Shown here in pieces: positions 27,972 to 37,201 of a stretch of 64,000 bases of DNA. The stretch comes from Paenibacillus sp. LHD-38 (lineage in GTDB: Bacteria; Bacillota; Bacilli; Paenibacillales; Paenibacillaceae). Location: assembly GCF_031157315.1 (NCBI RefSeq), contig NZ_JAVIFU010000033.1, forward strand, positions 1-64,000. Reading direction: 5' to 3'. Each line of letters opens with the position of its first letter. The first letter of the stretch is position 1. The translations under genes and the position numbers were made by a program. A model generated the notes under the pieces. It saw only the letters and a program-made list of their open reading frames with translations. It did not search any database and was not told the DNA's origin.

Positions 27972-29558
27972 ATGATGAAGACGAACCAGTATTTGCTAAG
28001 ACAGGCAGTAAGCATTGTATTAAAAGCCCCTGATATATCCACCGTGATGAATATTAGCGCCCCAACCATCATGATCCTTAGCGAGGGCTGCGGAATGATG
28101 ACCATAAACGAGAGGGCTATTGAGCTTAGCTTCGGTTATCTCTTGTTTGTGCATGCAAGGGCCAATGTTGAAATAACAAGCTCAAGCAATAGTAATTTTC
28201 ATTTGTATGTAATCCAATTTGATCAATATAAAAGGGTTATTGACGAACGCGAGCAGCTGCTTTACCGCATTGACGGGGAGGGGCTCCCGGAAAACGGGCT
28301 AATTGCCGCACCGCGATTTGGCACTGTGCTAGGTTTATTTAAAGCGATTATTGAGGCCGGCAAACAGTCGGACGCGACCAGTAATCCATTTGAAGAGCAG
28401 CGCCTGCTGCTTGAGTTGTTACATGAGGTATTCATTGCCGGTCCTAAAATACCTTATTTTAATCAAGAAACACCAATCCAGAAGGCCATTCACTATATTA
28501 AGGAAAACTACAACACCAAGCTGAACCGTCCTTTTCTGGCTCAATTAACAGGTTATCACCCACATTATTTATCGAAGCAGTTCAATAGGCAAACAGGGCA
28601 AAGCATATCGGACTTCATTCTTCAGCTCCGCACGGAGAAGGCAAAGGAACTTCTCTCTACGACAAACAGCCATATCAATGAGATAGCTACTGCTGTAGGG
28701 TATCAGGATGCTTTGTATTTCAGCCGCAAATTCAGCCAGGCGACGGGTATGTATCCGACGGAGTTCCGCCAAACGCCAAAACGCATCGTTGCCTTTCAAT
28801 ATATTGGTACCCTGCTGGCATTAGGGATTACGCCAGTTGGCGTAGAGTCGCGTATTTTTCATTATTCCCAGCAGCTTAAGGGTGAACTGAAAGGCGTTAC
28901 GAGCTTTGAGGAATGGGATTTTAATCAAGTGCGCAGGCTTCAGCCCGATATTATTGTAGCACCCAATTATTTGAGACCGGATCAGCTCCAGCAGCTGCGT
29001 GCCATTGCGCCTGTCATTTCACAGTCCTGGGAAGAGATTTGTCCGATTGAGCGTATTCGATTGATGGGGCAAATTCTCGGGAAGCAAAAGGAAGCGGAGT
29101 CTTGGATCGTTCAATTTAATCAGATGGCCGATCAGCATAAGCGTAGGCTGAAGCAGGTATGGCAACCAGAAGAAACCGTGGCAGCCTATGAAATTGCAGA
29201 TGGACAAGTTTATGTACTGGGCCGGCAAGACCGCGGGGCTTATGCTATTTATGATGTTTTAGGGTTTCTACCGCCCGAAATCATACATAACAATGTGTTA
29301 AAAGCCGGAAAAAGCAGAAGAATAGCGCTCGATGAGCTGCCCGCTTATGGAGCTGATCATATGGTAGTAAGCATATATGAAGAGGGCGGAATGGAGCAAA
29401 CGACAAGATTGTTGGCAAGCAGGGAGTGGAGGCAGCTGCCCGCTGTCCAAAATAACCGGATCCATATGATACCTGCCAATAAATGTTTCTCAAATGATGG
29501 CGTATCCTTACAAAAGCTGACGGTCATGATCGCACAAGCCCTTCTTTCTTACTTTTAA
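27972..29558 (+). CDS. AraC-type regulator fused to a siderophore-binding domain (Btr-like)
   Basis: The 528-residue protein has an N-terminal AraC sensor region (about 1-170), a two-helix-turn-helix AraC domain (about 173-275, IQKAIHYIKENYNTKLNRPFLAQLTGYHPHY split by a linker, ending FSQATGMYPTEFRQ), and a C-terminal periplasmic-binding-protein type fold (about 280-528, RIVAFQYIGTLLALGITPVG). This architecture is that of B. subtilis Btr, which senses ferri-bacillibactin and activates the feu uptake genes. It lacks a signal peptide, as expected for a cytoplasmic sensor. ATG 27972 is preferred over an upstream start inside the terminator. The next gene is a siderophore-binding lipoprotein. Confidence 0.88.
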   Translation: MMKTNQYLLRQAVSIVLKAPDISTVMNISAPTIMILSEGCGMMTINERAIELSFGYLLFVHARANVEITSSSNSNFHLYVIQFDQYKRVIDEREQLLYRIDGEGLPENGLIAAPRFGTVLGLFKAIIEAGKQSDATSNPFEEQRLLLELLHEVFIAGPKIPYFNQETPIQKAIHYIKENYNTKLNRPFLAQLTGYHPHYLSKQFNRQTGQSISDFILQLRTEKAKELLSTTNSHINEIATAVGYQDALYFSRKFSQATGMYPTEFRQTPKRIVAFQYIGTLLALGITPVGVESRIFHYSQQLKGELKGVTSFEEWDFNQVRRLQPDIIVAPNYLRPDQLQQLRAIAPVISQSWEEICPIERIRLMGQILGKQKEAESWIVQFNQMADQHKRRLKQVWQPEETVAAYEIADGQVYVLGRQDRGAYAIYDVLGFLPPEIIHNNVLKAGKSRRIALDELPAYGADHMVVSIYEEGGMEQTTRLLASREWRQLPAVQNNRIHMIPANKCFSNDGVSLQKLTVMIAQALLSYF

Positions 29559-29596
29559 AGAGGTGACAATAATCCATGCAATCAGGTGACTTCTAT

Positions 29597-29676
29597 CTAT
29601 GGACGATTGCTGCAAGCATTTGATATGCTTCTAACGATAATGATTCCCATTATCAAAAAAAATTTATCGTCCATAG
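29597..29676. promoter_or_regulatory. Fur box inside an 11-bp inverted repeat
   Basis: GATAATGATTCCCATTATC (29636-29654) matches the 19-bp Fur consensus at 17 positions. It is flanked by a perfect 11-bp inverted repeat, CTATGGACGAT (29597-29607) and ATCGTCCATAG (29666-29676), centred close to the Fur box. It lies just before the siderophore-binding lipoprotein gene. Confidence 0.75.
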
Positions 29677-29694
29677 AAAAAAGGGAGGCACACC

Positions 29695-30702
29695 ATGTTA
29701 AAGAAGAATTCCTATGTCATGATTAGCGCACTTATTCTTATGTTGTCAGTCCTCGTATCTGCCTGCGGCGGAACGAACAATACAAAAGGAAATAATGCAG
29801 CGACGAATACACCGGCAGCGGAGACCGAAACTCCTGCCGCAACGGAGGAGCCTGCCGCACAGCTGCGCAGTTACGAAACGGCAAAAGGAGCGGTTGAAAT
29901 TCCGACAAAGCCGCTTAGAGTGGTTACGGACTATTACGGCGGCGAGCTGCTTGCTGTCGGGGCTAATGTGGTAGGTGTTGAACCGAGCGCCTTCGATAAT
30001 CCTTTTCTGAAGGAGCAGCTTAAGGGAGCAGAGGATGTAGGCGCACCAATCAACGTGGAAAAGGTCTTGGAGCTCAAGCCTGACTTGATTGTCGTTATGT
30101 ATGACGAGAGCTATGAAGCATTGTCGAAAATTGCTCCGACGCTGCACATTCCATATGGCACTGCGACAAATATTTATGAGACAGTAAAATTATTTGGCGA
30201 TATAGCCGGTGCACAAGATAAGGCTGAGCAATTTATTGCTGATTTTAACAAAAAAGCAGCAGAGGGCCGTGAAAAGCTGAAGGGTGTGGTAGATGAAAAT
30301 GCGACCTTTGGCCTTTATGAACTGACAGACAAAGGCGAACTTTGGATATTCGGAGATAACGCAGGCCGCGGCGGGCAGGCAATCTATAATGCCTTGAAGC
30401 TGAAAATGCCGGCGATTAACGAGAATGCAAAGGAACAAACGGTCCAATTATCGCTTGAGGCATTGCCGGAATATGCCGCTGACTACATGTTCCTAACCAC
30501 GTACGACCCTGAGAAAAAGGGCGAAGAACTCAAAAAGCTGAAGGAGTCGGGTGTTTGGAGAGGGTTGAACGCATCCAAGAACAATACGATATTCTATAAC
30601 GATTTCGACACCTATTATCGTTATGATCCCATTGCTATTATGGGGCAAATAGACCTTTTTGTTGATATGCTTGTGGAGCGGGCGGAAGAAAATAAAAAAT
30701 AA
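29695..30702 (+). CDS. Iron-siderophore ABC transporter substrate-binding lipoprotein
   Basis: The 335-residue FeuA/FhuD-type binding protein has a signal peptide and lipobox VSAC (Cys near 24), then a Thr/Ala/Glu-rich linker (about 28-58), then the siderophore-binding fold: KPLRVVTDYYGGELLAVG, VEKVLELKPDLIVVMYD and GRGGQAIYNALKL. It would capture a ferric siderophore outside the membrane. GGGAGG lies 9 bp before the ATG, and a Fur box is 40 bp upstream, so iron represses it. No permease or ATPase gene follows; partners must be elsewhere. Confidence 0.9.
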   Translation: MLKKNSYVMISALILMLSVLVSACGGTNNTKGNNAATNTPAAETETPAATEEPAAQLRSYETAKGAVEIPTKPLRVVTDYYGGELLAVGANVVGVEPSAFDNPFLKEQLKGAEDVGAPINVEKVLELKPDLIVVMYDESYEALSKIAPTLHIPYGTATNIYETVKLFGDIAGAQDKAEQFIADFNKKAAEGREKLKGVVDENATFGLYELTDKGELWIFGDNAGRGGQAIYNALKLKMPAINENAKEQTVQLSLEALPEYAADYMFLTTYDPEKKGEELKKLKESGVWRGLNASKNNTIFYNDFDTYYRYDPIAIMGQIDLFVDMLVERAEENKK

Positions 30703-30920
30703 GCATGCACTCGTTTGGAAATCAGACTATCTTAAGGCATTTTGCCTAGAGGTGAGTTTTTTGTTTAGACTTAATGTTAATTTAGTTATCATAAAAAAAC
30801 GAAAATCCGAATATAAGAAGAAGTGGCATTCATTTTATGTCAGTATACATTACATATAATAAATAAAAATGCCCCAAAATGACCATTTTCAACTTAAAAC
30901 CTACTCATATAAAAATTTAG

Positions 30921-30961
30921 TGTAAAGTATGTTGACATCCATATAATGGTCGAACTATAAT
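30921..30961 (+). promoter_or_regulatory. urt promoter with overlapping GlnR/TnrA box
   Basis: TTGACA (30932-30937), 18 bp, TATAAT (30956-30961) form a strong sigma-A promoter. TGTAAAGTATGTTGACA (30921-30937) fits TGTNA-N7-TNACA exactly and covers the -35 element. The rest of the 338-bp gap from 30703 is AT-rich without a recognised gene. Confidence 0.75.
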
Positions 30962-31040
30962 AAAAACACGAACGTTGGATAGTGTTTTGGAGAGAATGTT
31001 CGGAAATAGAGACAAATATAAAGATTTGGGGAGTGGGAAG

Positions 31041-32318
31041 ATGAAAAAGAGATTGTTTTATCAATTCAGCTTGTTGCTTGTTGCGGTAACGATCGTATTG
31101 GCAGGCTGCGGCGCCAATAACAACAAAGAGGCATCTACAAATGGGGAAACAGATAATAAGGCAACGAATGCCGCAAATACGGGAACAAGCGCGGAGGGGG
31201 AAATTAAAGTAGGGATCTTGCACTCGCAGAGCGGCACGATGGCGATCAGTGAGGTATCGGTTATCGATGCGGAGATGATGGCCATTGATGAAATCAATGC
31301 AGCTGGCGGCGTTTTGGGCAAAAAAATCGTGCCTGTGCTTGAGGATGGCGCATCCGATTGGCCGACATTCGCAGAGAAAGCGCGCAAGCTTATCTCGGAA
31401 GACAAAGTGGCTACCGTGTTTGGCGGATGGACATCTGCAAGCCGGAAGGCGATGAAACCGGTATTCGAGGAGCTAAACGGATTGCTCTGGTACCCGGTTC
31501 AATACGAAGGATTGGAATCATCCCCTAATATTTTCTACACAGGCGCTACGACAAACCAACAAATTGTCCCTTCGGTTACGTGGCTGCTTGAAAATCGCGA
31601 CAAGAAATTTTACCTGCTTGGTTCGGATTATGTATTTCCTCGTACGGCAAACCTCGTCATTAAAGAGCAGTTGAAAGCGGAGGGCGGCGAGCTGGTTGGT
31701 GAAGAATACACGCCGCTGGGCCATACCGACTACAGTACGTTGATTAGCAAAATCAAAGAGGCTAAGCCGGATGTCGTGTATAACACTTTGAACGGCGATA
31801 GCAACGTTGCTTTCTTTAAGCAACTGAAGGATGCGGGTATTACGGCCAAGGATTTGACTACTTTGTCCGTATCGGTAGCTGAAGAAGAGATTCGCGGTAT
31901 TGGCGTCGATGTGCTGGAAGGCCACTTGGCGGCGTGGAACTACTATCAAACAACGGATACGCCGGCTAACAAGACTTTCGTCGAAAACTACAAAAAGAAA
32001 TACGGCGATGAGCGAGTGACCGCGGATCCGATCGAGGCTGGCTACACGGCGGTTTATCTATGGGCTGCGGCAGTTGAGAAGGCCGGCTCCATTGAAGTGG
32101 ATAAAGTGAAGGAAGCTGCAAAAGAGCTGGAGTGGGAAGCTCCGGAGGGTAAAGTGAAAATTGACGGCGCTACTCAGCACATATACAAAACGGTTCGTAT
32201 CGGGGAAGTGCAAGCCGACGGCCAGTTCAAGGAACTTTGGAATTCGGGTGAAGCAGTCAAGCCTGATCCATACCTGAAGGGCTATGATTGGGCGGCAAGC
32301 ATTCAACCTACGGAATAA
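31041..32318 (+). CDS. urtA: Urea ABC transporter substrate-binding lipoprotein
   Basis: The 425-residue UrtA binds urea or a short-chain amide outside the membrane. Signal peptide with lipobox LAGC (Cys near 23), then the leucine-binding-protein fold with the UrtA-specific segments [35 protein letters not shown] and [22 protein letters not shown] split across the ligand site. GGGGAGTGGGAAG precedes ATG 31041; an earlier in-frame start at 30975 would put residues before the signal peptide. A hairpin after the gene may raise its level relative to the membrane subunits. Confidence 0.95.
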   Translation: MKKRLFYQFSLLLVAVTIVLAGCGANNNKEASTNGETDNKATNAANTGTSAEGEIKVGILHSQSGTMAISEVSVIDAEMMAIDEINAAGGVLGKKIVPVLEDGASDWPTFAEKARKLISEDKVATVFGGWTSASRKAMKPVFEELNGLLWYPVQYEGLESSPNIFYTGATTNQQIVPSVTWLLENRDKKFYLLGSDYVFPRTANLVIKEQLKAEGGELVGEEYTPLGHTDYSTLISKIKEAKPDVVYNTLNGDSNVAFFKQLKDAGITAKDLTTLSVSVAEEEIRGIGVDVLEGHLAAWNYYQTTDTPANKTFVENYKKKYGDERVTADPIEAGYTAVYLWAAAVEKAGSIEVDKVKEAAKELEWEAPEGKVKIDGATQHIYKTVRIGEVQADGQFKELWNSGEAVKPDPYLKGYDWAASIQPTE

Positions 32319-32356
32319 TCCATAAGCAAGCTTTAGTCTACTACGCAGCAATACAC

Positions 32357-32400
32357 GGGGGAGTATTCGGCAGCTTCGAATACTTCCCTTCTGTTTTATT
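32357..32400 (+). terminator. Leaky terminator between urtA and urtB
   Basis: GGGGAGTATTCG ... CGAATACTTCCC pairs over about 11 bp and is followed by TTCTGTTTTATT. Since urtB-E need the same promoter, partial termination is likely. Confidence 0.6.
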
Positions 32401-32426
32401 GGTTTACGCTGGAAAGGAGCGGTTAT

Positions 32427-33332
32427 ATGGAAGTGTTTCTGCTGCAGCTTTTTAACGGTTTAAGTATCAGCTCCATTTTATTGCTGGTTGCCTTGGGGCT
32501 GGCCATTACCTTCGGCCTGATGAAGGTCATCAATATGGCGCATGGCGAGCTCATTATGATTGGCGCTTACTCCACGTACCTCACGCAAAATCTATTTCAA
32601 GATTATTTGCCGAAATCGATGTTTGATTGGTATTTCGTACTGGCTGTACCGGTTAGCTTTATCATTGCCTTTCTATTCGGACTCATTTTAGAAATGTCGC
32701 TTATTCGTTTCTTATATGGCCGTCCGCTCGATAGCTTGCTTGCGACCTGGGGCGTTGGTCTCGTGCTGCAGCAGTTGGCAAGGTCGATCTTCGGAGCGCC
32801 GAACGTAGCGGTAACGAGCCCGGCTTGGCTCAATGGCGGATTGAAAATTATGGATGGCACGCTGCTTCCTTACAAACGGATATTTATTATCGCACTTGTT
32901 ATTGCTTGTTTAGTGGCGATGTACTTCTATATTTACCGCAGCCATGAGGGAAGAAGGATGCGGGCGGTTATGCAAAATCGCGACATGGCCTCATGTCTAG
33001 GGGTATCGACGCGGCGCGTTGATGCGATGACCTTTGCTATTGGCTCCGGTATTGCCGGCATTGCCGGCTGTGCGCTGACGCTGCTCGGACCGATAGGCCC
33101 GTCACTAGGGACATACTATATCGTTGATGCATTTATGGTGGTTGTGCTCGGCGGAGTCGGCAAGCTTGTTGGAACCGTGCTTGGGGCAACGGGGATCGGC
33201 ATGTTCAATACCTTGTTTGAGTACTGGACGAATGCCTCGCTAGGCAAGGTGCTTGTGTTTGTCTGCATCGTTGCATTTCTGCAATGGAAGCCTATGGGAC
33301 TTGTAGCCATGCGTTCACGTTCGCTTGATTAG
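32427..33332 (+). CDS. urtB: Urea ABC transporter permease UrtB
   Basis: The 301-residue LivH-type permease has about eight membrane segments. Conserved features are the N-terminal [21 protein letters not shown], the [19 protein letters not shown] loop (about 34-52) and the EAA-like region GREGRR-like [20 protein letters not shown] (about 173-192). It lacks the long N-terminal extension found in some proteobacterial UrtB. The ribosome-binding site is AAAGGAG. It forms the translocation pore with UrtC. Confidence 0.94.
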   Translation: MEVFLLQLFNGLSISSILLLVALGLAITFGLMKVINMAHGELIMIGAYSTYLTQNLFQDYLPKSMFDWYFVLAVPVSFIIAFLFGLILEMSLIRFLYGRPLDSLLATWGVGLVLQQLARSIFGAPNVAVTSPAWLNGGLKIMDGTLLPYKRIFIIALVIACLVAMYFYIYRSHEGRRMRAVMQNRDMASCLGVSTRRVDAMTFAIGSGIAGIAGCALTLLGPIGPSLGTYYIVDAFMVVVLGGVGKLVGTVLGATGIGMFNTLFEYWTNASLGKVLVFVCIVAFLQWKPMGLVAMRSRSLD

Positions 33333-33353
33333 GATAAGAAAGGTGGGATGCTC

Positions 33354-34436
33354 ATGCGATTGCAAAAATTCACGCCACAGCGTATATGGATATTAATCGG
33401 ATACGCAGCTGCAGCTGCGGCGCTATTCTCTGCGCCGCTTTTCGTAAGCGATTTTCGGCTTAATTTGCTCGCGAAATTTCTAGCCTTTGCCATCGTGGCG
33501 CTGGGGCTTGACCTTATATGGGGCTTTACCGGCATATTGAGCTTGGGGCATGGCATTTTCTTCGGTCTCGGGGCCTATGCCATGGCCATGTATTTGAAGC
33601 TTGAAGCAAGCGGAGGGAAGCCGCCCGATTTTATGGGCTGGAGCGGGTTAAAGGAGCTTCCTCTATTTTGGCAGCCGTTTCAAAGCTTCTGGTTTGCGGC
33701 GGCGATGGGAATTGCCATACCGGCCCTGCTAGCTTTGGTGCTTGGCTATTTCACCTTCCGTAACCGAATTCGCGGCGTTTACTTTACGATTTTGACGCAA
33801 GCGCTGGTTATTATCACGACAACGCTTCTGATCGGCCAGCAAGCTTTCACGGGCGGTACAAACGGAATTACGGGTTATTCGACCGTGCTGGGCTTTTCGA
33901 TAGGAGCACCGGAAACCAAACGCGCGCTTTATTACATTACGGTCGTCGCACTCATCGCGGTCTTCGTTTTTTGCCGTTACGTGATCGGCAGCCGCTTCGG
34001 CAAGGTGCTGCGGGCCATCCGAGACGGGGAGAACCGTGTTCGCTTTATCGGCTATAACCCGGCAATCTACCAAATGGTCGTATTTACGATTTCAGCGGGG
34101 ATCGCCGGCATAGCGGGAATGCTGTTCGTGCTCCATGTCGGCATTATTTCACCGTCGATGCTTGGGATTGTGCCATCTATCGAGATGGTGCTATGGGTAG
34201 CCATTGGCGGACGCGGAACGCTTGTCGGAGCTGCTCTTGGGGCTATTTTGATGAACTGGGCAAAAAGTGAGTTCAGTACCGCCTATCCGCAGGGTTGGCT
34301 GTTCTTCATGGGTTTGCTGTTTATTATCGTTGTTGTCTTTATGCCGAAAGGTGTGGCCGGTTTGGTTAGTCAATTGAAATTACGCAAAAAGAGGAGGGAG
34401 CCGAATCATGAAGGAGTCCGCAATCCTGCTGTGTGA
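33354..34436 (+). CDS. urtC: Urea ABC transporter permease UrtC
   Basis: The 360-residue LivM-type permease has eight or more membrane segments and the conserved blocks [29 protein letters not shown] split near residues 58-85, GGTNGITG (about 164-171) and [20 protein letters not shown] (about 216-235). ATG 33354 is 7 bp after AAAGGTGG; ATG 33348 touches it. Its end overlaps the start of urtD by 29 bp, so the two are translationally coupled. Confidence 0.94.
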   Translation: MRLQKFTPQRIWILIGYAAAAAALFSAPLFVSDFRLNLLAKFLAFAIVALGLDLIWGFTGILSLGHGIFFGLGAYAMAMYLKLEASGGKPPDFMGWSGLKELPLFWQPFQSFWFAAAMGIAIPALLALVLGYFTFRNRIRGVYFTILTQALVIITTTLLIGQQAFTGGTNGITGYSTVLGFSIGAPETKRALYYITVVALIAVFVFCRYVIGSRFGKVLRAIRDGENRVRFIGYNPAIYQMVVFTISAGIAGIAGMLFVLHVGIISPSMLGIVPSIEMVLWVAIGGRGTLVGAALGAILMNWAKSEFSTAYPQGWLFFMGLLFIIVVVFMPKGVAGLVSQLKLRKKRREPNHEGVRNPAV

Positions 34437-35181
34437 TGATGTGACGGTTGAGTTCGACGGCTTTAAAGCGGTCCAAGGGATGAACCTGAAGCTGGAGAAA
34501 GGTGAGCTTCGGTTTCTTATTGGTCCGAACGGTGCGGGAAAAACAACGATTTTGGATGTCATTTGCGGAAAAGTAAGGCCGACCGGGGGACGCGTGACCT
34601 TCGGCAAGGTGGATATAACGAAAAAGAAGGAGCATCAAATTGCCGAGCTTGGCATTGGCCGCAAGTTTCAGGCGCCTTCCATATTCCCGTCCATGACAGT
34701 GGCTGAGAATTTGGAAATCGCGATGCGCCAGAAGCGCGCCGTATTTGCTACCCTCTTTGCCAAAATGGCGGAGGAGGAACGTGCAAGAATCGATGCGCAG
34801 CTTACGATGATCGGCTTGCAAAAGAAAGCGGATTGGCGGGCAGGCGGCTTGTCGCACGGAGAGAAGCAGTGGCTGGAGATCGGCATGATGCTGCTGCAAG
34901 AGCCTGAAATTTTGCTGCTGGATGAACCGGTCGCGGGGATGACGGACAAAGAGACGGGTAAGACGGGCGAGCTGCTTCATCAGATTGCCCTCAAGCGTTC
35001 AATCGTTGTCGTGGAGCATGATATGGAGTTTGTTCGGAATTTTGCAAGCAAGGTCACGGTCATGCACGAAGGGAAGTTGCTGAAGGAAGGCTCGATGGAT
35101 GAAATTCAGCGGGACGACCGCGTGGCGGAAGTGTATTTGGGGAAAAGGCGGGATGCCGATGTTAGCCGTTCAACAGCTTGA
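34408..35181 (+). CDS. urtD: Urea ABC transporter ATP-binding protein UrtD
   Basis: The 257-residue LivG-type ATPase has Walker [10 protein letters not shown] (about 39-47), the signature [12 protein letters not shown] (about 149-160; SHGEK replaces the usual SGGQ and is typical of UrtD), Walker B ILLLDEP (about 170-176) and the switch His in [10 protein letters not shown] (about 198). It energises uptake together with UrtE. AGGAGGGAG precedes the ATG inside urtC. Its 3' end overlaps urtE by 23 bp. Confidence 0.95.
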   Translation: MKESAILLCDDVTVEFDGFKAVQGMNLKLEKGELRFLIGPNGAGKTTILDVICGKVRPTGGRVTFGKVDITKKKEHQIAELGIGRKFQAPSIFPSMTVAENLEIAMRQKRAVFATLFAKMAEEERARIDAQLTMIGLQKKADWRAGGLSHGEKQWLEIGMMLLQEPEILLLDEPVAGMTDKETGKTGELLHQIALKRSIVVVEHDMEFVRNFASKVTVMHEGKLLKEGSMDEIQRDDRVAEVYLGKRRDADVSRSTA

Positions 35182-35854
35182 AGCCGGTTATGGCGAGAGT
35201 GTTATTTTGCGCGATGTATCTCTGAAGGTGAAGCGGGGGCAGGTTGTCTGCCTGCTGGGACGTAACGGCGTAGGCAAGACAACACTGATGAAAAGCATTA
35301 TGGGGCTGCTGAAGGCGCGTGAAGGTTCTGTATCTTACAATGGCTCGAATTTGACCAAGAAGGCGCCAGGGCTGCGGGCAAAGAGCGGGATTGGCTATGT
35401 GCCGCAGGGCCGCGAAATATTTGCGCAGCTCTCGGTTTATGAGAACTTGCTGCTTGGTCTAGAGGCCTCGCGGGTGAAGATGTCTGCTGTGCCGGAGGAA
35501 GCGATTGCGAAATTTCCTGTTCTGCCGGCCATGTATACGCGCCGGGGAGGCGATCTGAGCGGCGGACAGCAGCAGCAGCTTGCGTTCGCAAGGGCGCTTG
35601 CTTCCAAGCCGGAGGTGCTTCTGCTGGATGAGCCTTGCGAAGGCATTCAACCCTCTATCGTAGACGATATCCGCGATGTCATCCGTTCGATCAAAGCCGA
35701 TGGCAAGACCGCGATCCTGCTGGTAGAGCAGAGCCTTGATTTTGTGAAGAGCGTGGGCGATTATTTCTATGTGCTGGAGAAGGGCGCTATTGCGTGGGAG
35801 GGTGGCTTAGAGTCGCTGGACGATGAAGTGATCCGTAAATATTTGACCGTTTAG
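35159..35854 (+). CDS. urtE: Urea ABC transporter ATP-binding protein UrtE
   Basis: The 231-residue LivF-type ATPase has Walker A GRNGVGKTT (about 36-44), VPQGREIF (about 81-88), signature LSGGQQQQLAFARAL (about 134-148) and LLLDEPCEGIQPSI (about 155-168). I choose ATG 35159, 6 bp after AAGGCGGG, giving the start [15 protein letters not shown] 35153 is the alternative. It is the last gene of the urt operon, and a terminator follows at 35980. Confidence 0.94.
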   Translation: MLAVQQLEAGYGESVILRDVSLKVKRGQVVCLLGRNGVGKTTLMKSIMGLLKAREGSVSYNGSNLTKKAPGLRAKSGIGYVPQGREIFAQLSVYENLLLGLEASRVKMSAVPEEAIAKFPVLPAMYTRRGGDLSGGQQQQLAFARALASKPEVLLLDEPCEGIQPSIVDDIRDVIRSIKADGKTAILLVEQSLDFVKSVGDYFYVLEKGAIAWEGGLESLDDEVIRKYLTV

Positions 35855-35979
35855 AAGAGCAGTTGCGTCAATGGGCACATTGAATTTTTGCTGAGAGAAG
35901 CGCTGGGCAAGGCGGGCAGGCTAAAACGGCCTAACAAAGAAGAGGAATGATATCATTCCAGGTGATGGTGTAAGTGATT

Positions 35980-36018
35980 GCGGGCGGTTATCGAGCTATA
36001 GTCGATGGCCGCTTTTTT
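35980..36018 (+). terminator. urt operon terminator
   Basis: GCGGGCGGTTATCGA pairs with TCGATGGCCGC (one bulge) and is followed by TTTTTT. A 16-bp palindrome, GGAATGATATCATTCC, lies just upstream at 35944-35959. Confidence 0.75.
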
Positions 36019-36045
36019 GCTGTTTAAGCTTTGTAAATTACTATA

Positions 36046-36062
36046 TGTAATAAAACCTGACA
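36046..36062. promoter_or_regulatory. GlnR/TnrA box of the ykkC-controlled operon
   Basis: TGTAATAAAACCTGACA matches the TnrA/GlnR consensus TGTNANAWWWTMTNACA at 16 of 17 positions. Its centre is about 51 bp before the start site predicted from the promoter at 36069-36098, the position used for activation by TnrA in B. subtilis. Confidence 0.75.
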
Positions 36063-36068
36063 TAACAA

Positions 36069-36098
36069 TTGACAGATACGTACATTCCGCACTATACT
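36069..36098 (+). promoter_or_regulatory. Sigma-A promoter of the ykkC operon
   Basis: TTGACA (36069-36074), 18-bp spacer, TATACT (36093-36098). It is about 60-70 bp before the aptamer. Confidence 0.7.
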
Positions 36099-36165
36099 AC
36101 GAATTAACGTTAGGTTTTATCACAATTAAATATCGGCTTTCACAAGAAGTTCATCGTGAAAGCAA

Positions 36166-36322
36166 TAAGCCGTCTAGGGTTCCGTTTGAATCTTTTGCAG
36201 CGTTTCGCGATCAGCGGGCGGGCAAATGCATTTAAGTTCTGGTCCGAGAGATGGCGTATAGCAAGCGGCTGCCTGATAGGCTCCCAGGCTGTATAACACG
36301 GAAGGATAAAAGCCTGGGAGAT
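36166..36322 (+). ncRNA. ykkC-class riboswitch (probable guanidine-I)
   Basis: The conserved blocks of the class appear in order: CTAGGGTTCCG (36174-36184), CTGGTCCGAGAGATGGC (36239-36255), then ACACGGAAGGATAAAAGCC (36296-36314) and TGGGAGA. CTCCCAGGCT (36281-36290) pairs perfectly with AGCCTGGGAG (36311-36320) in the aptamer, and the same 3' arm is needed by the terminator at 36308-36338, so ligand binding should favour read-through. Guanidine-I is favoured over the ppGpp and PRPP subtypes because the controlled gene is a NitT/TauT-type transporter ATPase, a common context for that subtype. The ligand is not proven. Confidence 0.88.
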
Positions 36323-36338
36323 TCTCTCCCGGGCTTTT
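36308..36338 (+). terminator. Riboswitch-controlled terminator
   Basis: AGCCTGGGAGA ttc TCTCCCGGGCT followed by TTT. Its 5' arm is also the 3' arm of an aptamer helix, so the two structures exclude each other. Confidence 0.85.
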
Positions 36339-36370
36339 CATATTTTCAAAAAAATGTTGGGAGTGATCCT

Positions 36371-37144
36371 ATGCTGGCCGCAAAATCAACGAATGGAACC
36401 ATTAATATTGAGGGATTGCATAAGGTATATGAGTCGAAAAAAAGCCGGTTTGAGGCGCTTCAAGGCATCGATCTGACCATCGGACAAAATGAATTCCTTA
36501 CGATTGTAGGCCCCTCCGGCTGCGGCAAGTCGACACTGCTTCGAATGGTAGCAGGCCTCGATGAACCAAGCGGCGGATCACTTCAGGTAGACGGAGAGGA
36601 TATTATCGGTCCAGGCGCCGACCGCGGCATGGTGTTTCAAGGCTATACCCTGTTTCCTTGGTTAACCGTGCGCGAGAATATTGAATACGGGTTGAAGCTT
36701 AAGGGCGTACCCATTCTGGAGCGCCGGAAAATTTCGAATTATTTTCTTAAGGTCATTCGGCTTGAATCCTTCGATAAAGCTTATCCGAAGCAGCTGTCGG
36801 GCGGCATGAAGCAGCGGGTTGCCATCGCGCGTGCGCTTGCTAACCGGCCAAAGGTGCTTTTGATGGATGAACCGTTCGGAGCGCTTGATGCGCAGACGAA
36901 GCTGGAAATGCAGGAGATGCTGCTAGAGGTATGGGAGAAGGAGAAGACGACAGTTCTGTTCATTACGCATGATATCGATGAGGCCATATTCCTATCGCAG
37001 CGGATTGTCGTCATGGGAGCGGGTCCCGGGCGTATTTTGAAGGAGTTCCGCGTAGAGCTTCCAGAAGGTCGAACGCCGGAAGTCCGCGAGCATCCTGATT
37101 TCTTATCCTTAAAACGTGAGCTGGCGCAGCTGCTTAAGCATTAA
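36371..37144 (+). CDS. NitT/TauT-type ABC transporter ATP-binding protein
   Basis: The 257-residue ATPase is of the nitrate/sulfonate/taurine family: Walker A GPSGCGKST (about 50-58), Q-loop VFQGYTLFPWLTVREN (about 92-107), signature LSGGMKQRVAIARAL (about 144-158), Walker B LLMDEPFGALD (about 164-174) and the switch His in FITHDIDEA (about 200). With its riboswitch it would power guanidine import or export of related compounds. No permease or binding-protein gene remains; only a 41-codon stub follows. ATG 36371 has GGGAGTG upstream. Upstream in-frame codons lie within the riboswitch. Confidence 0.9.
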   Translation: MLAAKSTNGTINIEGLHKVYESKKSRFEALQGIDLTIGQNEFLTIVGPSGCGKSTLLRMVAGLDEPSGGSLQVDGEDIIGPGADRGMVFQGYTLFPWLTVRENIEYGLKLKGVPILERRKISNYFLKVIRLESFDKAYPKQLSGGMKQRVAIARALANRPKVLLMDEPFGALDAQTKLEMQEMLLEVWEKEKTTVLFITHDIDEAIFLSQRIVVMGAGPGRILKEFRVELPEGRTPEVREHPDFLSLKRELAQLLKH

Positions 37145-37201
37145 CATAATGGCTGCCATTTTGCTAGGCGGAATCTTTTGTAACGAAATATAGGAGGGAT
37201 A

